The notes below the pieces were generated by a model. It made no database searches and had not been told where the DNA came from. It saw nothing but the letters and a program-made list of their open reading frames with translations. From positions 1,674,001-1,738,000 of the forward strand of contig CM050655.1 in assembly GCA_027574665.1 (NCBI GenBank): DNA of 64,000 bases. Direction: 5' to 3'. Below, piece after piece: positions 39,301 to 50,380 of the stretch. Position numbers and translations under genes: made by a program. Source of the DNA: Rhynochetos jubatus. Its lineage: Eukaryota; Chordata; Aves; Eurypygiformes; Rhynochetidae. Within the stretch, counting starts at the first letter, position 1; every line of letters starts with the position of its first letter.

Positions 39301-42300
39301 TAGGAGTAAACAGTACACAAAAATAGCACAGGCATCTCATCCCTGATTTTTAAGGAAGTGTAAGGACTAAGTGTATATCCATGACACTATAAAGGCAGTT
39401 TTAAGGACTGCACAACTCAGCAGATAGAGTAGCACTATTGTTCTTCCACTGACATAAAGTGACTGTTGTCAAACCATGGCACCATATAAAGACAAACCAC
39501 TTTATCCGACCACTATTCTTTGAAGACACCTGGTTATTATTATCTTCAAGTCTACTAACAGTTACTTGTAAGGCCAGATGTCTTCCTACTGCTACAGTGT
39601 TGTTCCCAACATACAGCTTTACTGTACAAGAGTAAGGATGTGAAACTAAATATCCTAGACAGTTCTCAGATGGGCTGGCTGAACCACTGATTTGGATTCA
39701 CACAACAAATCAGGGCATTTATGACTTTAGTGTTCTTTTTCCTGATCTTACAAGGGACTACCTATCACCTGAAGTCTCCCCTAGGTACAATGAAGCAGGC
39801 TTGTTACAACAAGGCTGGTTTTCTGCTGCAGCTCCCAGCCTCTTGGATCCTGCAACAGGCTATTCTGCTCTACAGTCAGTAAGTGTCTGACTTGATCTGT
39901 AGTAATTATTTTACTGTAATTATGTTTCAACACCTTTAATATGAACAGGAAGTTTTAATAGTGCAAGAAACTCAAACACATGCAGAAAGAAAGACTGATA
40001 TGCTGAAGAGCTTAAGTAACCAGGTAACAGGATGTATCATGAGGATGCTTTCAACTCACAGTCTTCCACTTTCACCATACATGATTTTTAACCAGGACAT
40101 TTTAAACAAAAAGCTCATTGTTTTAACTCAATGGCCTCTTCTCAAACTGTGCAGGAAAAGAACACCATTATCAGACACAGCAGCTGGCTGTCCCTTGAAG
40201 GCCTGTGAGGATCAGTAAGTTAAAAGGTGGAAATTTATGAGCTGAGAGCAAGAGCACCAATGGAAAAAAAAAATATACTCTTTACAGTAATACTGCTCAA
40301 TTAAGAATTGTGTTCTCGCCATTAAAATTCTCCTAGCTCAAACTCTCATAACATTGTTGTGTTTGGAAGTAAGGTACTTACCTTCTATTCCCATTAAATC
40401 CAACTCGGGATTGACCACAGAAAGCTTGCAGCCAAAGCACAAAAGCCTTATTATTTACCTTTTGCTCTCTTCCACTGCCTTGTCCAAATGCTGGAAGATA
40501 TCTTGAAATAAAATGCAGCTGGAGCGACTATTGATGTCATAGCCATACCCCCTCTTCCAGTATTGCTTCAAGTCATTCAGGTATTCCAGTACCTAAAGTT
40601 ACAGAGTTCACAAGTTTTTATTATTGCAGCAAGGGAAAATAAAAAAAACCCCAACCTGAAACAATGATGCTACCACACACTGCATGAAATTAGCAATTCT
40701 TTGACACAACCCCCCCCCCACCAAACATCAAGGCTCTGGCTGAAACTGCTTCAGCATAAAACCAGACACAATGGATCAGACTAAAGGGCCACCAAATTCA
40801 GCATCTTGTCTCATAATCCGGCCTAGGGAAAACAGCAGGCAGGCTTCCCCAGACTCCAGTAATTTTCAAGTGCAGGGCTTTGAGCCCTAAGGCACTTGTC
40901 TGCAAATAGACTTCAGTGGATTCTCTCCCACAATAACCCAATCTCCCCTTTGAACATACCAAGTTTTAGCTCTAATAGTACCCTGCAGCTTGGCTAGACA
41001 CTGTGGAGAAAAACCCCTCTGTCTGTTTTGAACGTGCCTGCTGCTAGCTTCCTTTGGTACCCTTTAGGTGCTGTGTGTGAACAGACAACCACTACCCACT
41101 GCTTTTTAGCATTTCTGATTTTGCCTTGTGAAGGTCAAATATCCTTAGCTTGGTTACACATTCTTCACATGGAAGCAATCCCACAGCTTTAACTGAGTTT
41201 GTTTCTACATCCTGGAGATGCGCACACATCTCCAGGACAGAACTGTGCCTTGGACTGATGTAAGAGCTTACAATGCTCTCCTTGTTCTCTTCTCCTTGTC
41301 TTACAATTCCTAGCATTAAAGTAGTTTTTTTCTATTTTTGCTCATGAACTTTACTGTAGCTGAGCTGACATTTCCGTGGATCTACACCATCAAAATTTCA
41401 CTTCTCAGTGGCATAATGGATCTGAGACAGCCACCTCATACGTGAAGTTTCAGCTTCTTACCCCATACGCATTGCTTTGCAGTGAACAGCACCTGCCACT
41501 GTATTACTGTGTAACTCCCCTTCACAGGGTTCCCCTGCAAAGCCTCTCAAACACCCTGCGTTCTTTCTATCCCAAGTAACTCCATGTAACCCCCACCTCA
41601 CTACTAAGTTATAAATACATCCAACAGCACAGGTCTCAGCAGAAGTCCATGGTGACCCTGGTCCTCTTTGAGAGGAGAGCACTGACTCTTAACCCCACCG
41701 CCTACACTTTAGCTATCACCTATCTATGTAGAGGTCTCCCCTCTTTCCCAGGGGTGCTAAGTTTCCTTAAGGGCCTTGGGGAGACCTTTCTGGACCTCAA
41801 AGGGTACATCCAGTACTTCTTTAAAGAAGAGGAACCAACCTAACTGTGTGTTGTTTATCTAGGTCTTACTAGTTTTATTAACAGGCATTAGGTTTAGCGA
41901 TCTGATAGCCTCCAAAACAATACAAGAGGCTTAGAGGTACTAGAAGACTTCATTTGATGTCCTCTGGAATCAAGGCATTTTATCATGATTATCACAAGTA
42001 AAACAAAGCTGTCCAGAGCATTTCTGACGTTACAGAAATAAAAGCGTTATAAGAATTAAGCACAATAGGAAAAGGCAATTTTAATCAGGACAAATAAAGA
42101 TTGCATGTTCTGATAAAATCTATAAGCAAGTCTGAATAAAGAAGGGTATTTCAGTCTTGCTGCCTGATTACTCCAGAGCTCTTTGGAGACTAAAGAAGTT
42201 CTTCAACCTCATGAAGCACAAGGAGTGCACAACTTAAAACTCCTGACTTCACAAAGAGTTGTATCTGAACACTACGACATCTTCCAAAGGCTTCTCAAAT

Positions 42301-44315
42301 CTCTCTCCCATTTAGCACATACCTTGGCATCTTCTTCACTGAAGAGTGAACACCATGGGGAGGTCACATTTTTTATAGCCAACTCATATGAGCAGGTGAG
42401 AAAAGCCACTTGAACAAGATCTGCAATAAATCCAACAAACAAGCAAAAGATAAGCCACTGCTACACAAGCAGCACCTTTCTTTCAACTTGCCTCTAAAAC
42501 ATAATTACAATTTAGCAATGCAAACAATGTAATCCAATGAGTAATCACCAGTCCGAAGGCCAAGCACCAAAAATAAGCCATTTTCAACAGAATTATTGTG
42601 CAGAATCCAAATTTCTGACTGCAAGCTTTTCACACTACATTGCTACAAGTGGAAAACAAAAGCATTCCACTTCAAATGCTGCACGCCTGCTGATGTACAT
42701 GCTATAGGCGTCAACTGCTAGTGCATCACTGCAAAGGATGAAAGAGTCAACACAGAGAAGGTCTGTCTGTACAACGTGGAGCAACCTTTCACTACCACTA
42801 GACACCCTCCACATAAATGGCTACGTCTGAAGAGCAGTATGCTACAACTCTTGGATTGCGGCTTTAGGGACATGCTGGAAACAACAGCAACACCTATTTC
42901 GGGGTGCTCCCCCACCACTTGACTACACAGGGAAACCTGGCATTTCTATTCTGGACAAGTGAAGTTACAGCATGGACACAGGGGTCCACCTTTTCCTGAG
43001 GTTATTGTGTGTTTGAATTGTACCAGGTTTTACAAAAGCTACATGTGCTTGGCAAAGCCAAACAGGAGGAGTAACACTTGTATCCCTCCAAGGAAAGGTG
43101 AAGTTGATTTAACCTAGAAGAAAGATTCAAACGTCTTTTACTTCTGACCACTGACTAACAAGCATTCATTACTGCAACACCAACATGTGTTTACAGCCTC
43201 ATGAATTTAATTACAGATCGTGTCTCCGATATGCTGCATACTTTAAGCTACCTACTCTGGATAACTACACCTCTTGGAAGATGTTCTCAGCCAGACTCGG
43301 GCCGAAGGCACTCGTAAGAAGCATTCATTACCTGCGTTCAATTCCTCCTCCGGCAAACACAAAGCACTCGCAACCTTCTCCAAGACCTTCCTCATCTCCG
43401 TCCCCTCTTTGAAGGCATTAACCTGGCACATCGCCGCGTCGTTCTCCTCCACCAAGGCTACAAACTTGGCACAGTGATCAAAAAACCGCATCAAGGAATC
43501 ATTAACTTCGACCTCCACCTCTGAAAGCAAGCACAGACCTCAGGGACGCAGCTGGGAGCAGCACCGCCATCCCCCGGGGTCCCAGGACCCGGCCACCCAG
43601 GCACCCTCCCGCGGACAGTCCCGCCGCCACTGCCTGTCCCTACTGAGGGGGACGTGGGAGATACGGGACTGGTCTCCAGGCTTCCCTCAGCCCCTCCGGG
43701 AGGCCGCGGGGCTCCCCCAGGGAAGCGTGCGGTGGGGAAGGGGTCAGGTCCGGGCTCACCGTCGCTGCCGAGGCTGAGGGAAGGCACGAGCCCGCGGCGG
43801 AAGGCAGCGCCACTCTGCAGGCAGCGGTGCTTGGAGCTGCTGGCCAGCGCCAGGCGGCGGCGGGCGGCGAAGAGGGCGGGGAAGCGGGCGGCCAAGCGGC
43901 GCGCCAGGTGCTCCATGTCCCGCCGGCCCTGCGGCGCGAGCCGCCCGTCGAGGCTCTCCTCGTACCACATCTGCCAAGCGGCCAGGGCGGCGGCGGCGGG
44001 GCAGGCTGCCGCGGCGGCAGGCCGGCGGCGGAGGCGGGCGTGCAGCAGGCCCAGGCGGCGGATCTGCCCGGCCGTGGGGTACCGGGTGCCGTGGCGAAGC
44101 AAGGCGCGGAGCTGCAGCGGCGCGCAGGCGGCGAGCAGCCGCGATCCGGGCGCAGCAGGACCCAGCGACAGCGGGTCCCGCATCAGGTGCGGATTCACCT
44201 CCTCGTAGCGGGACTTGGTGCCGAAGTAGCCGCTCAGCCCCGCACTCGCCGCCGCCAGCAGGAGCAGGAGCGCGGCGGCGGCAGAGCACGCAGCTTCTGC
44301 TCCGCGCGGAGCCAT
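23903..44315 (-). CDS. MINPP1: Multiple inositol polyphosphate phosphatase 1 (HiPER1 orthologue), five coding exons
   Basis: MINPP1 is an ER-lumenal histidine acid phosphatase that removes phosphates from InsP6, InsP5 and related inositol phosphates, and the family also acts on 2,3-bisphosphoglycerate. The coding exons are 44315-43760, 43520-43332, 42420-42323, 40592-40459 and 24302-23903, total 1377 nt (458 aa plus stop); human MINPP1 is 487 aa. All introns are GT-AG and phases match (1, 1, 0, 2). Visible features are a hydrophobic signal peptide (about residues 1-27), the catalytic RHGTRYPT motif (about 74-81), SSKHRC, the HAE motif that takes the place of the usual His-Asp proton-donor site (about 340-342), N-glycosylation sequons (for example NVTS, NETI and NVTA), and a C-terminal TDEL retention signal. 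The start ATG at 44315 sits in GCCGCCATGG, a near-ideal Kozak context. The frame stays open upstream, but no better ATG was found. Identity rests on clear family motifs and collinearity throughout. Confidence 0.96.
26793..27497 (-). mobile_element. CR1 LINE, 5'-truncated 3' end (copy B) in MINPP1 intron 4
   Basis: The minus strand encodes [40 protein letters not shown] and [20 protein letters not shown], differing from copy A by only a few residues. Its tail, TTCTATGAGCC on the minus strand, lies at about 26,793-26,815. The upstream part (LVDEKLN.) is interrupted by small deletions. It lies in sense orientation with MINPP1. Confidence 0.95.
27498..29290. other. MINPP1 intron 4, unique sequence
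   Basis: No exon or repeat was recognised. Confidence 0.5.
29291..30545 (-). mobile_element. CR1 LINE, longest copy in the window, includes part of the reverse transcriptase
   Basis: On the minus strand, from about 30,545 downward, degraded RT sequence is seen ([14 protein letters not shown], then [10 protein letters not shown]), followed by [20 protein letters not shown] and [12 protein letters not shown], then [11 protein letters not shown] and [20 protein letters not shown], and the conserved 3' end with tail ATGATTCT near 29,291. Two catalytic sites are changed: the expected YLD.SKAFD reads YLCFCKAFD, and the expected FADD reads FANN. Stops also interrupt it. It lies in sense orientation in MINPP1 intron 4. 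Confidence 0.93.
30546..33596. other. MINPP1 intron 4, unique sequence with one AT microsatellite
   Basis: No exon was recognised. An (AT)8 run is at 32,475-32,490. The short open frames show no domain. Confidence 0.5.
32475..32490. repeat. (AT)8 microsatellite
   Basis: Eight uninterrupted AT dinucleotides inside MINPP1 intron 4. Confidence 0.9.
33597..33740 (+). mobile_element. CR1 LINE 3' terminal fragment of a different subfamily
   Basis: AGGTGGTGGAGTCACCATCC, CTGGAGGTATTTAAGAGACA and GGTTGGACTTAATGGCCTTT with TTCCAACCTAAGAGATTCTA are the last 140 or so bases of a CR1, ending in a GATTCTAAGATT tail. The body differs from copies A and B, so it is another subfamily. It is antisense to MINPP1 in intron 4. 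Confidence 0.85.
33741..35344. other. MINPP1 intron 4, unique sequence with a homopolymer C tract
   Basis: No exon was recognised. The poly-C tract at 34,821 is listed separately. Confidence 0.5.
34821..34846 (+). repeat. Poly-C tract (16 C, then interrupted)
   Basis: Sixteen consecutive C, then G, five C, T and four C. On the MINPP1 sense strand this is a long G tract. Confidence 0.92.
35345..36173 (+). mobile_element. CR1 LINE, 5'-truncated 3' end (copy C)
   Basis: The plus strand encodes [36 protein letters not shown] and [20 protein letters not shown], then after stops [20 protein letters not shown]. It ends TTGGACTAGGTGGCCTCTAG, AGATCCCTTCCAACTCC and the tail ACTCTGTGAATCTGAA. The tail and internal spelling differ from copies A and B but match the copy at 53.95 kb, including a shared CTTATCAGTGCTTATCA duplication. 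It is antisense to MINPP1 in intron 4. Confidence 0.93.
36174..40458. other. MINPP1 intron 4, unique sequence up to exon 4
   Basis: No additional coding exon or repeat was recognised in this stretch. Confidence 0.5.
40459..40592 (-). CDS. MINPP1: MINPP1 coding exon 4
   Basis: The exon is 134 bp, phase 0 to phase 2. The acceptor CTTTAG ends at 40593 and the donor GTAAAT begins at 40458. It encodes [40 protein letters not shown] and EESK, among the most conserved parts of the enzyme. A 16 kb intron separates it from the last coding exon. Confidence 0.95.
40709..40720 (+). repeat. Short poly-C run
   Basis: About nine consecutive C between AACA-like sequences in MINPP1 intron 3, just upstream (gene sense) of exon 4. 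Confidence 0.7.
40760..41850 (-). mobile_element. Ancient, heavily diverged CR1-type LINE filling MINPP1 intron 3
   Basis: Several blocks in order resemble the reverse complement of old sauropsid CR1 elements: GGATCAGACTAAAGGGCCAC with AGCATCTTGTCTC at 40,774-40,813, the stretch after TTGAACGTGCCTGCTGCTAG, the AGCTTGGTTACACATTCTTC block near 41,150, and CAGCACAGGTCTCAGCAGAA followed by ACCTCAAAGGGTACATCCAG at 41,626-41,815. Each alone is weak; the collinear order is the support. It makes up much of the 1.7 kb intron 3. Confidence 0.5.
42323..42420 (-). CDS. MINPP1: MINPP1 coding exon 3
   Basis: The exon is 98 bp, entering at phase 1 and leaving at phase 0. The acceptor TTGCAG ends at 42421 and the donor GTATGT begins at 42322. 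It encodes [18 protein letters not shown] and then [15 protein letters not shown], aligning position by position with the equivalent part of vertebrate MINPP1. It contains the sequon NVTS. It is too short to be obvious as an open frame alone and was found by following the phase from exon 2. Confidence 0.94.
43332..43520 (-). CDS. MINPP1: MINPP1 coding exon 2
   Basis: The exon is 189 bp and phase 1 at both ends. The acceptor TTTCAG ends at 43521 and the donor GTAATG begins at 43331. It encodes a segment that includes [12 protein letters not shown], strongly conserved in MINPP1 orthologues, followed by a helical region ending LPEEELNA. It carries the phosphatase alpha-domain segment after the conserved SSKHRC. 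Intron 1 before it is only 239 bp. Confidence 0.95.
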
Positions 44316-44560
44316 GGCGGCAACTGCGCGGCTCCCGCAGGAAGAGGCGGAGCCGAGCCGCCTCCTCCCGCCTTCCCCTCGCTGCGAGGGCCGCGTCTCA
44401 GTTGGGGCCGCTCGTTCGCGGAGGAGGGCGTCGTCTCGGGCAGGTCGAGGCGGAAGAGGTGGCGGCCCCTCGGAGGGCCATGGGTGACGGCTCTTCTCAG
44501 GACTGCGTCCGTGTGGAACAAAACCTCCTTTCTGACCCGTTTGTGGCTCCTCACGACGCT
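43560..44560. promoter_or_regulatory. MINPP1: CpG island and probable TATA-less promoter of MINPP1
   Basis: A dense CpG block covers MINPP1 exon 1, all of intron 1's upstream part, and about 250 bp upstream of the ATG. Upstream of 44315 the minus strand has GGAGGCGG-type GC boxes and no TATA box, typical of a housekeeping-style dispersed promoter. The exact transcription start cannot be read from sequence. Such islands often fire in both directions, so a plus-strand non-coding transcript from about 44.4 kb is possible but unsupported. Confidence 0.75.
43760..44315 (-). CDS. MINPP1: MINPP1 coding exon 1 (signal peptide and catalytic RHG motif)
   Basis: This exon codes for residues 1-185 plus the first base of codon 186. 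It holds an Ala/Leu-rich signal peptide, then [16 protein letters not shown], which marks the start of the mature MINPP1 domain, then the nucleophile motif RHGTRYPT. The Ala/Arg-rich stretch after it ([20 protein letters not shown]) is very GC-rich and probably lineage-variable linker sequence. The exon ends at SLSLGSD-G followed by the donor GTGAGC (minus strand, 43759 downward). The whole exon lies inside a CpG island. Confidence 0.95.
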
Positions 44561-47500
44561 GAAGACCCTCATCCTCACACCCCCTTTTGCTTTTGCCTCC
44601 AACACGGGCTGCTGCATCGCCATTCTCTGTACGGGCCAATGCGTTCGGCGAGTGAAACGAAGAAAGAGCTTTTGAAGGCGTTTCTGCCTTTTTGCCCAAA
44701 AGCTGTTGAATTCCACTCAAAGCACAGCCAGCACTGGGCTTGGAGGAGGATGTGGATCACTGCTGCCTGGGCCAAGGACAGTGTGGGATGTCAGGGTGCT
44801 TTAACACAGCTTAGGTGATCCTAGGAGGTGGTAATACGTAGCTGTGGACAAGTGGAACGAGCAGGAGCGTGGTCTGCAGCCGGTGATGCTTCCACCCCAG
44901 AGCAGCGTACGGAGAGCCCCCTGTGCGCCTTAGAATCCTCACATCCCATTGGCATCGCTGGCAGTGTGACGTGACGGCATGGTAATGACCTGTCCAGAAC
45001 AGCTTAGAAAGGGAAAAGCAAAGAATAAACAGAGGCATCCCTGTGGAAAAGCCTGAGTGTGCTGGTGATACACTGGGTTGTAAAACAGCTTAGGCAAAAG
45101 TATAAGCAAAACGTCCATGATGCTGATGATACCTGTTTTCAGGAAAACTCTCACTACTAAATAGCTTGTAGCTAAGGAAACCGAGTTATTTGTAGGAGAA
45201 GCAAGGCTTGAGGTTAACAAAAGCATCTCAAGTGTCGGGAAAAAGGCTTGGCTTTTGGCCCACAGCATGTCCTGGGGAGACCTGTGTTTTATACACAGAA
45301 AGATCCGACGCTTTACTCCGGGCCTACACAGTCAGGCTATTGCTCCCACAGTTAAGAATTTCATGGCATAAATAGATTTTCATGATATATTTAGTCAACT
45401 AGTGAAATTCTGTTGGAAAGTGTGTATCTCACCCATCTCCCACCGCATCAATAACCAAAACAAAGTGTTGATGCAATGATATGCTAAGGCTCAGCTAGGG
45501 TAGGCAAAGCTTTTAAAGCTGAGAGAGAAAGGGGAAATATAAGTATAGGAATAAGAAAGTGCTTTAAAGCTTCTGGGCAAAGTTATGGGCTCCCTGCGTC
45601 AAAGCCAGGTGGTGTGACCTAGCTGTCTCACCATGGTATTTCCCAGGGCTGCTTGCCATGTTTCCTGGTGGCTTCATGAAAGGCAATAGGACAGTATGCA
45701 AAGTAAATTATCTTGCTGAAGGCTCAACGCTCTGCAGTGTGAAAGGTTACTTCTTACCAAGAATAATGGAGACTTTTAGGGTATATAGCCAACATTGTTG
45801 GCAGTGAGGGTTTTGTTCAGTATGTTTCATAGGGGTGTAACTAACAAGGACTTGGATTTGTGATCTTTTAATACCTAGCAGCAAGTATGTCAGCTGTCAA
45901 CAAATTCATCTCACTTGGGGGCATGCACTCAGTTGTTTTGTTGGAGCTTCTGTTTCAGCCACCAGCCACATCTTGGTCGCAGCGCAAAGTACTTTTAATT
46001 GTGTCTGTCGCCGTTTGTGGCCTGTTCGTCTGTGCCTTGCACAGTGCCCTGCTTTTCCTGCGCTGGGACCTGGAGGCAAGTTGTAGGTAAGCACAAGGAC
46101 AGTGCTGACAGGCAGGCAGATTTGGCACTCTTTACCCAAGTTAAATTTCTATCTATCTCCCCTTTAGAGATCAGAAATGTTCAAAATTGTAGCTTCAGGA
46201 AAGACGAGCAGTCTGATTCTCTATCAGGACACAAAAGATCGCTTTGAACAAACACATGTAAACCTAACTGTATTTCCAGTTCTGCATGGGATAGGGCCCA
46301 TTCCTACACTTTCATTTCATATGTAAAATATTCCAAGGAGTGTTTTCATGCACAAGGTGATTTTATACCAGTATTCTTCATACTAGTTTCTATCACTGCA
46401 TGTGTCACCAAGACCCTATTGCTGTCTTTAAGCCTCAAGAAAGAATCTGAAAGAAGGGGGCACAATCCCATGGTGATTCACAAGACGATCTCCCCAGTGG
46501 AGAGGTGGAACACCAACTGTGCCTCATTTTAATTGCTATCACATTGAGCATGTAAACAAACTCTTGATAATATGCATTTCAGTGGTCATGGGGCTGTTTT
46601 GGAAAGGGCTCGGGTTAAACATGGAAAATAAAAATTTGCACAAGAAGGTGAGGCTAATAACTAGTGACAGTTTAAAAAAAGAGACTGTCTACTATCAAAC
46701 AGTGGTAATTTAAAACCATTGAGACAAACAAAACCATTGAGGCAAACAAAAGATCATTTGTCTAATACAGCTCTTTTAGCTATAAATGGTTCCTCAAACA
46801 TGATTCCTGTCAGCTTTCTGAACTCACAAGGCTGGACTAAATTTGTAAGTAAGCATTTCAAGACCAATGCAGAGAAGTAATTTGGATATCATTTTGAAAA
46901 GAGGTCCAGAGGGGAAAAAGTGCAAATACTCCATCATCATTCCATATGATCTTCCTTACTTTTTATTAGGCATATCTAACCACAAGTCATTTCTAGCATA
47001 TCATCTATTACAACAAAATCAGCATGAAACTACCTGCAGTGCAGTTTTCAGAAAATAACGTCTTAAGTTGTTTTGAAACCTATTGAGGGTATTTTGTAAA
47101 ATACCAAGAAAAATAGAAATTGCATCTTCTACATTAAGTGAACGAATCTGTAATTGGTTTTAGTAGGAAAATGACTTTGCATATTACAGCAGTGTGCACA
47201 TGAGCTTATGTGTGTGAGGGAGAGAAAAAAAATCCATAGTTCTTCATTAGAGATTGTAAATCCTCAGACTGAAAAATGTGAATTTAAAAGGTGATGAAAT
47301 GAAAACTGATTTGTGATCGCAATTTCCATTCCAGAAATGGAATTCTGTGTCCTGAATTGTCAAGTGAAGACAGTTACGCCCCACCAGGCCCCCTTATTTG
47401 CTCCTATCACATCACATTAAATTGTCACATCCTATCATATCACGTTGTTGTTATGTATTTTGAATGGCTTTCACAGGAATTTTTCTATGTATCTATTATG

Positions 47501-49859
47501 ACGGGGAAAATCTTATCAATAACATATCATTATATGAGGAGTCACCTCTAATTATTTCCCCTCCTTACTATGTTTTTTAAAACACTACAAGAAAGACCTG
47601 CTTTTACAACATGTTTCATATTTGATGGAGTCCATAGAGGCCTTTGTGGCCTCTGGCCACTCTGGAAATTTTTGAGTGCTGCTCTCTGCTGAAAATGTTG
47701 CTTTATGCAAACGGTTGCCCATGAAGCTGGGCTTTTTTCAAAACTTGTGTGCAGGGTGTTTGGAATAAAGACAGACCAAATGACTGGGACGCATATCGTA
47801 CACAGTGTAAGTTGAGGTATGTGAACATCATTGCTCAGATATCTCCATGATGTGTCAGAGACAAACAGGCCAAGTGAGTTAGAAACTGGGTAGGTTCCAA
47901 CCTGCCTGATGCCAACGTCTGGGTACGGCAAATACCACTTTTCCTCCTTCAAAGCTTGTCCTCACCTAGAGCATTATCTTTTCTCTGGAGAACAGTTCTA
48001 CTTCATACCCCAAAACTGAACAAAGCATTTACATAGCAGCCAAATTGCCATTTTCCCCCTCCACAAGTATTGCACTGTCCTTTTTGGTCATGTCTTCACA
48101 CTCAGAGAAGATACAGCAGCACATTAGCTTTGGGAATTTCTTTTGCATGCTCTAACATCAAGAAAAGCTTAGCTGCTTTTATTTCTCCCATGAGGAGGGT
48201 GACCCTCTTCCCCGTGAACTTCACTGTCTCATCTGCAGCTGGTTGTCTTTATTGCTCAGCGAGCAAAGCTGAGTTTCTGCTGCTGCTGGGAAAGATGGTG
48301 GCATCCAGAAACCTGGGCTATTGATCCTCTGTCACTTGGCACCACATCTGTGCTCTTCAGTGCAAAGCCATCTCAGCAGAGTGACACTCACTTGGGATGC
48401 CAATTTTTGTACCTTAGGTGCAAAATCACTCTAATCTGGGGGCACTGCCAGATCCTCGCTCCTTCCTTTTGAAGTGTAGGCTCTTCAGAGACACTTTCTG
48501 TTCTTTTGGAGAGTCCTTTGTCTTCCATGCCTGTGAGCATGAAGCAGAAACACATTCGCTGCCATATGGAAAGTGACGGGGTTTTCCTTAGCTGATGCCA
48601 CATTTTGGTTAGCAATCAGAGAATTGAAAAAGGAACAATGCATGCACTGATAATTATTTCCACAGAAAGGGTTGAGTTCAGATGTCATCCATTCCATCCT
48701 AATGGAGAGAGGGGGACCATCTCTTAACACTTTTGGTTGCTATCTGACTTATGTGTCATTCCAGTTTGGGACTTGCAACACTGACTTGTCAACAGTTGTC
48801 AGTCAGAAGTCTGTGACTGGGCTGCTTGGTCTGGAGATCACATTTCCAGTCCCTCTCTCTCCACTGAGAAGGGTGGCTGCTTTAAAGCTGCCCATTGTGA
48901 TCCTGAGTTGGGGTCAGTCTTTTCCCAAGCTCCCAGGGTCTGCTTTTCCATATGGCTAGTTTGTTTCAATAGCTTATAATTAGGGTGGAGCCATCACCAC
49001 TTTGCTGACAGGAAATGCCATCCTGGACCTCTGAGGTCTGCCAACCCTGAGGACTACACCTCCATAACTTTGCTTACATCTCTGATCTTGTGGCCTTTTG
49101 CCACTCTGCTTTTTCAGTGAGGCACCCAGCACTTGGGATATCAGTCCTGTTTGGTCACGTATTGGGAGCACAGCACCCTCAGGAACCCTGAGTGCTATAA
49201 AGTGGCTGGGATCACAGCTTAGGTCACTCTCTTCTGGCACGATGTTGTTTAAATGGTTTGATCCGTGCGGCTGTGTCGTAATGTGGCCATGCGTCATGTG
49301 GTGTGATCTCCCAGAAAATACAGAAATCTTTGGGGATTGTTAAGTGGTTTGACCTCTTTGCAAGTAGAGTTTCTGGTCTTCCAGTGTGGCTTCACCCTGT
49401 GTGGGCAACTCCATCAGCATGACAACCCCATAATTATGTGGGTTGTCATTCTGGAGCATGTCAAGCCCTTTCAGTTCTTGAGCAATGTGATCCTATACAG
49501 CAAACACACTCAGGCCATGGAATGGCTTGGAGTTTGAAAAACATAGAGATAAATTCAGAAACCCTCGAAGTCTAGCCAAACAGGGTTTTCCAAGAGTAAA
49601 AATAAATAATAACACTTTTTCCACATAAGTAAGAGGAGGAGAGAAGCTACACAATGTGGATGTGTGCTCTGTATGTGGAAAGGGTAAATTTCTGGGTTGT
49701 ATTTTCCCTGAAGAGAAGACAGAAAAAAGCTCAAAGATGGTAACATGCTCCAGGCAAGAGACTAGTCAGAACAGCGAATCATGAAAGTACTGGCAAGTGT
49801 AACAGTCCAGTGGCAACTTTTTTTTATTGTTCTGTCAGACTGGGTTTGAGCTTGGATGG
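44561..49859. other. 5' flank of MINPP1, no recognisable gene
   Basis: No exon with a known domain was recognised. A 138-codon plus-strand frame at 44,402-44,818 runs out of the CpG island and could belong to a divergent non-coding transcript. Its composition and lack of any motif argue against a protein. The rest contains only short chance frames. Confidence 0.45.
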
Positions 49860-50380
49860 CCAAAAGAAGGCCATAATAAAGAAGTTTGCTGACAGCACAA
49901 AGATTGATGGTGACCAAGTACAGTGAACACCAGTCAGAGATGGGCTGAAATTTAACAATGAAAAATCTGGCTCTTGCAGCAAATGACAGGGATTTCCACT
50001 GCAAGCTCATCAGCTCAAGATAACAAAGGAAGAGAAAGGCTTGAACAGACCTCCAGGCAGCTGCGAGCCATTCCTGTGGCATGGCCACATAACAGCAAAT
50101 CCGAGTTTAAGGCAGGTCAGAGGAGACATAATCAGTAGAGATAGGAAAAGATTAACACTACCCACCACGGGTATTGCTGCGATTGCCTAAGTGCAGAAGT
50201 TGGGGTGGTGCATATCTTTCTTACAAAACAACAGGCAAATGGGAGCAAACTGGACACAAGTAAACATGGGCCAGACGTTAGGAGGTTTCTAAGGTGGGAG
50301 GCTCATCTTTGGGAACAGCCTTCCAGCACTAAGAATAAATAACCCAGCTGACCTCAAGATACATTTCCCAAGCTCAGTGA
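49855..50380 (+). mobile_element. Old degraded CR1-type LINE fragment
   Basis: AAGAAGTTTGCTGACAGCAC with AAAGATTGATGGTGACC corresponds to the RT FADDTK..G region with one Asp codon changed. Downstream, AGGTCAGAGGAGACATAATC and the block near 50,310 (GGGAACAGCCTTCCAGCA) resemble later parts of CR1. No frame persists, so this is an old copy. Confidence 0.45.

Noticed and set aside
43654-44675. Long plus-strand frames (184 and 282 codons) over MINPP1 exon 1
   Set aside because: GC-rich antisense shadows of exon 1 with Arg/Ala/Gly-rich low-complexity composition and no domain.
43491-44720. Continuous 409-codon minus-strand frame as a single-exon protein
   Set aside because: Its first codon at 44,720 is TTG, not ATG. 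Upstream of 44,315 it is CpG-island 5' flank, and past 43,760 it reads through the GTGAGC donor into intron 1. Only 44,315-43,760 is coding.
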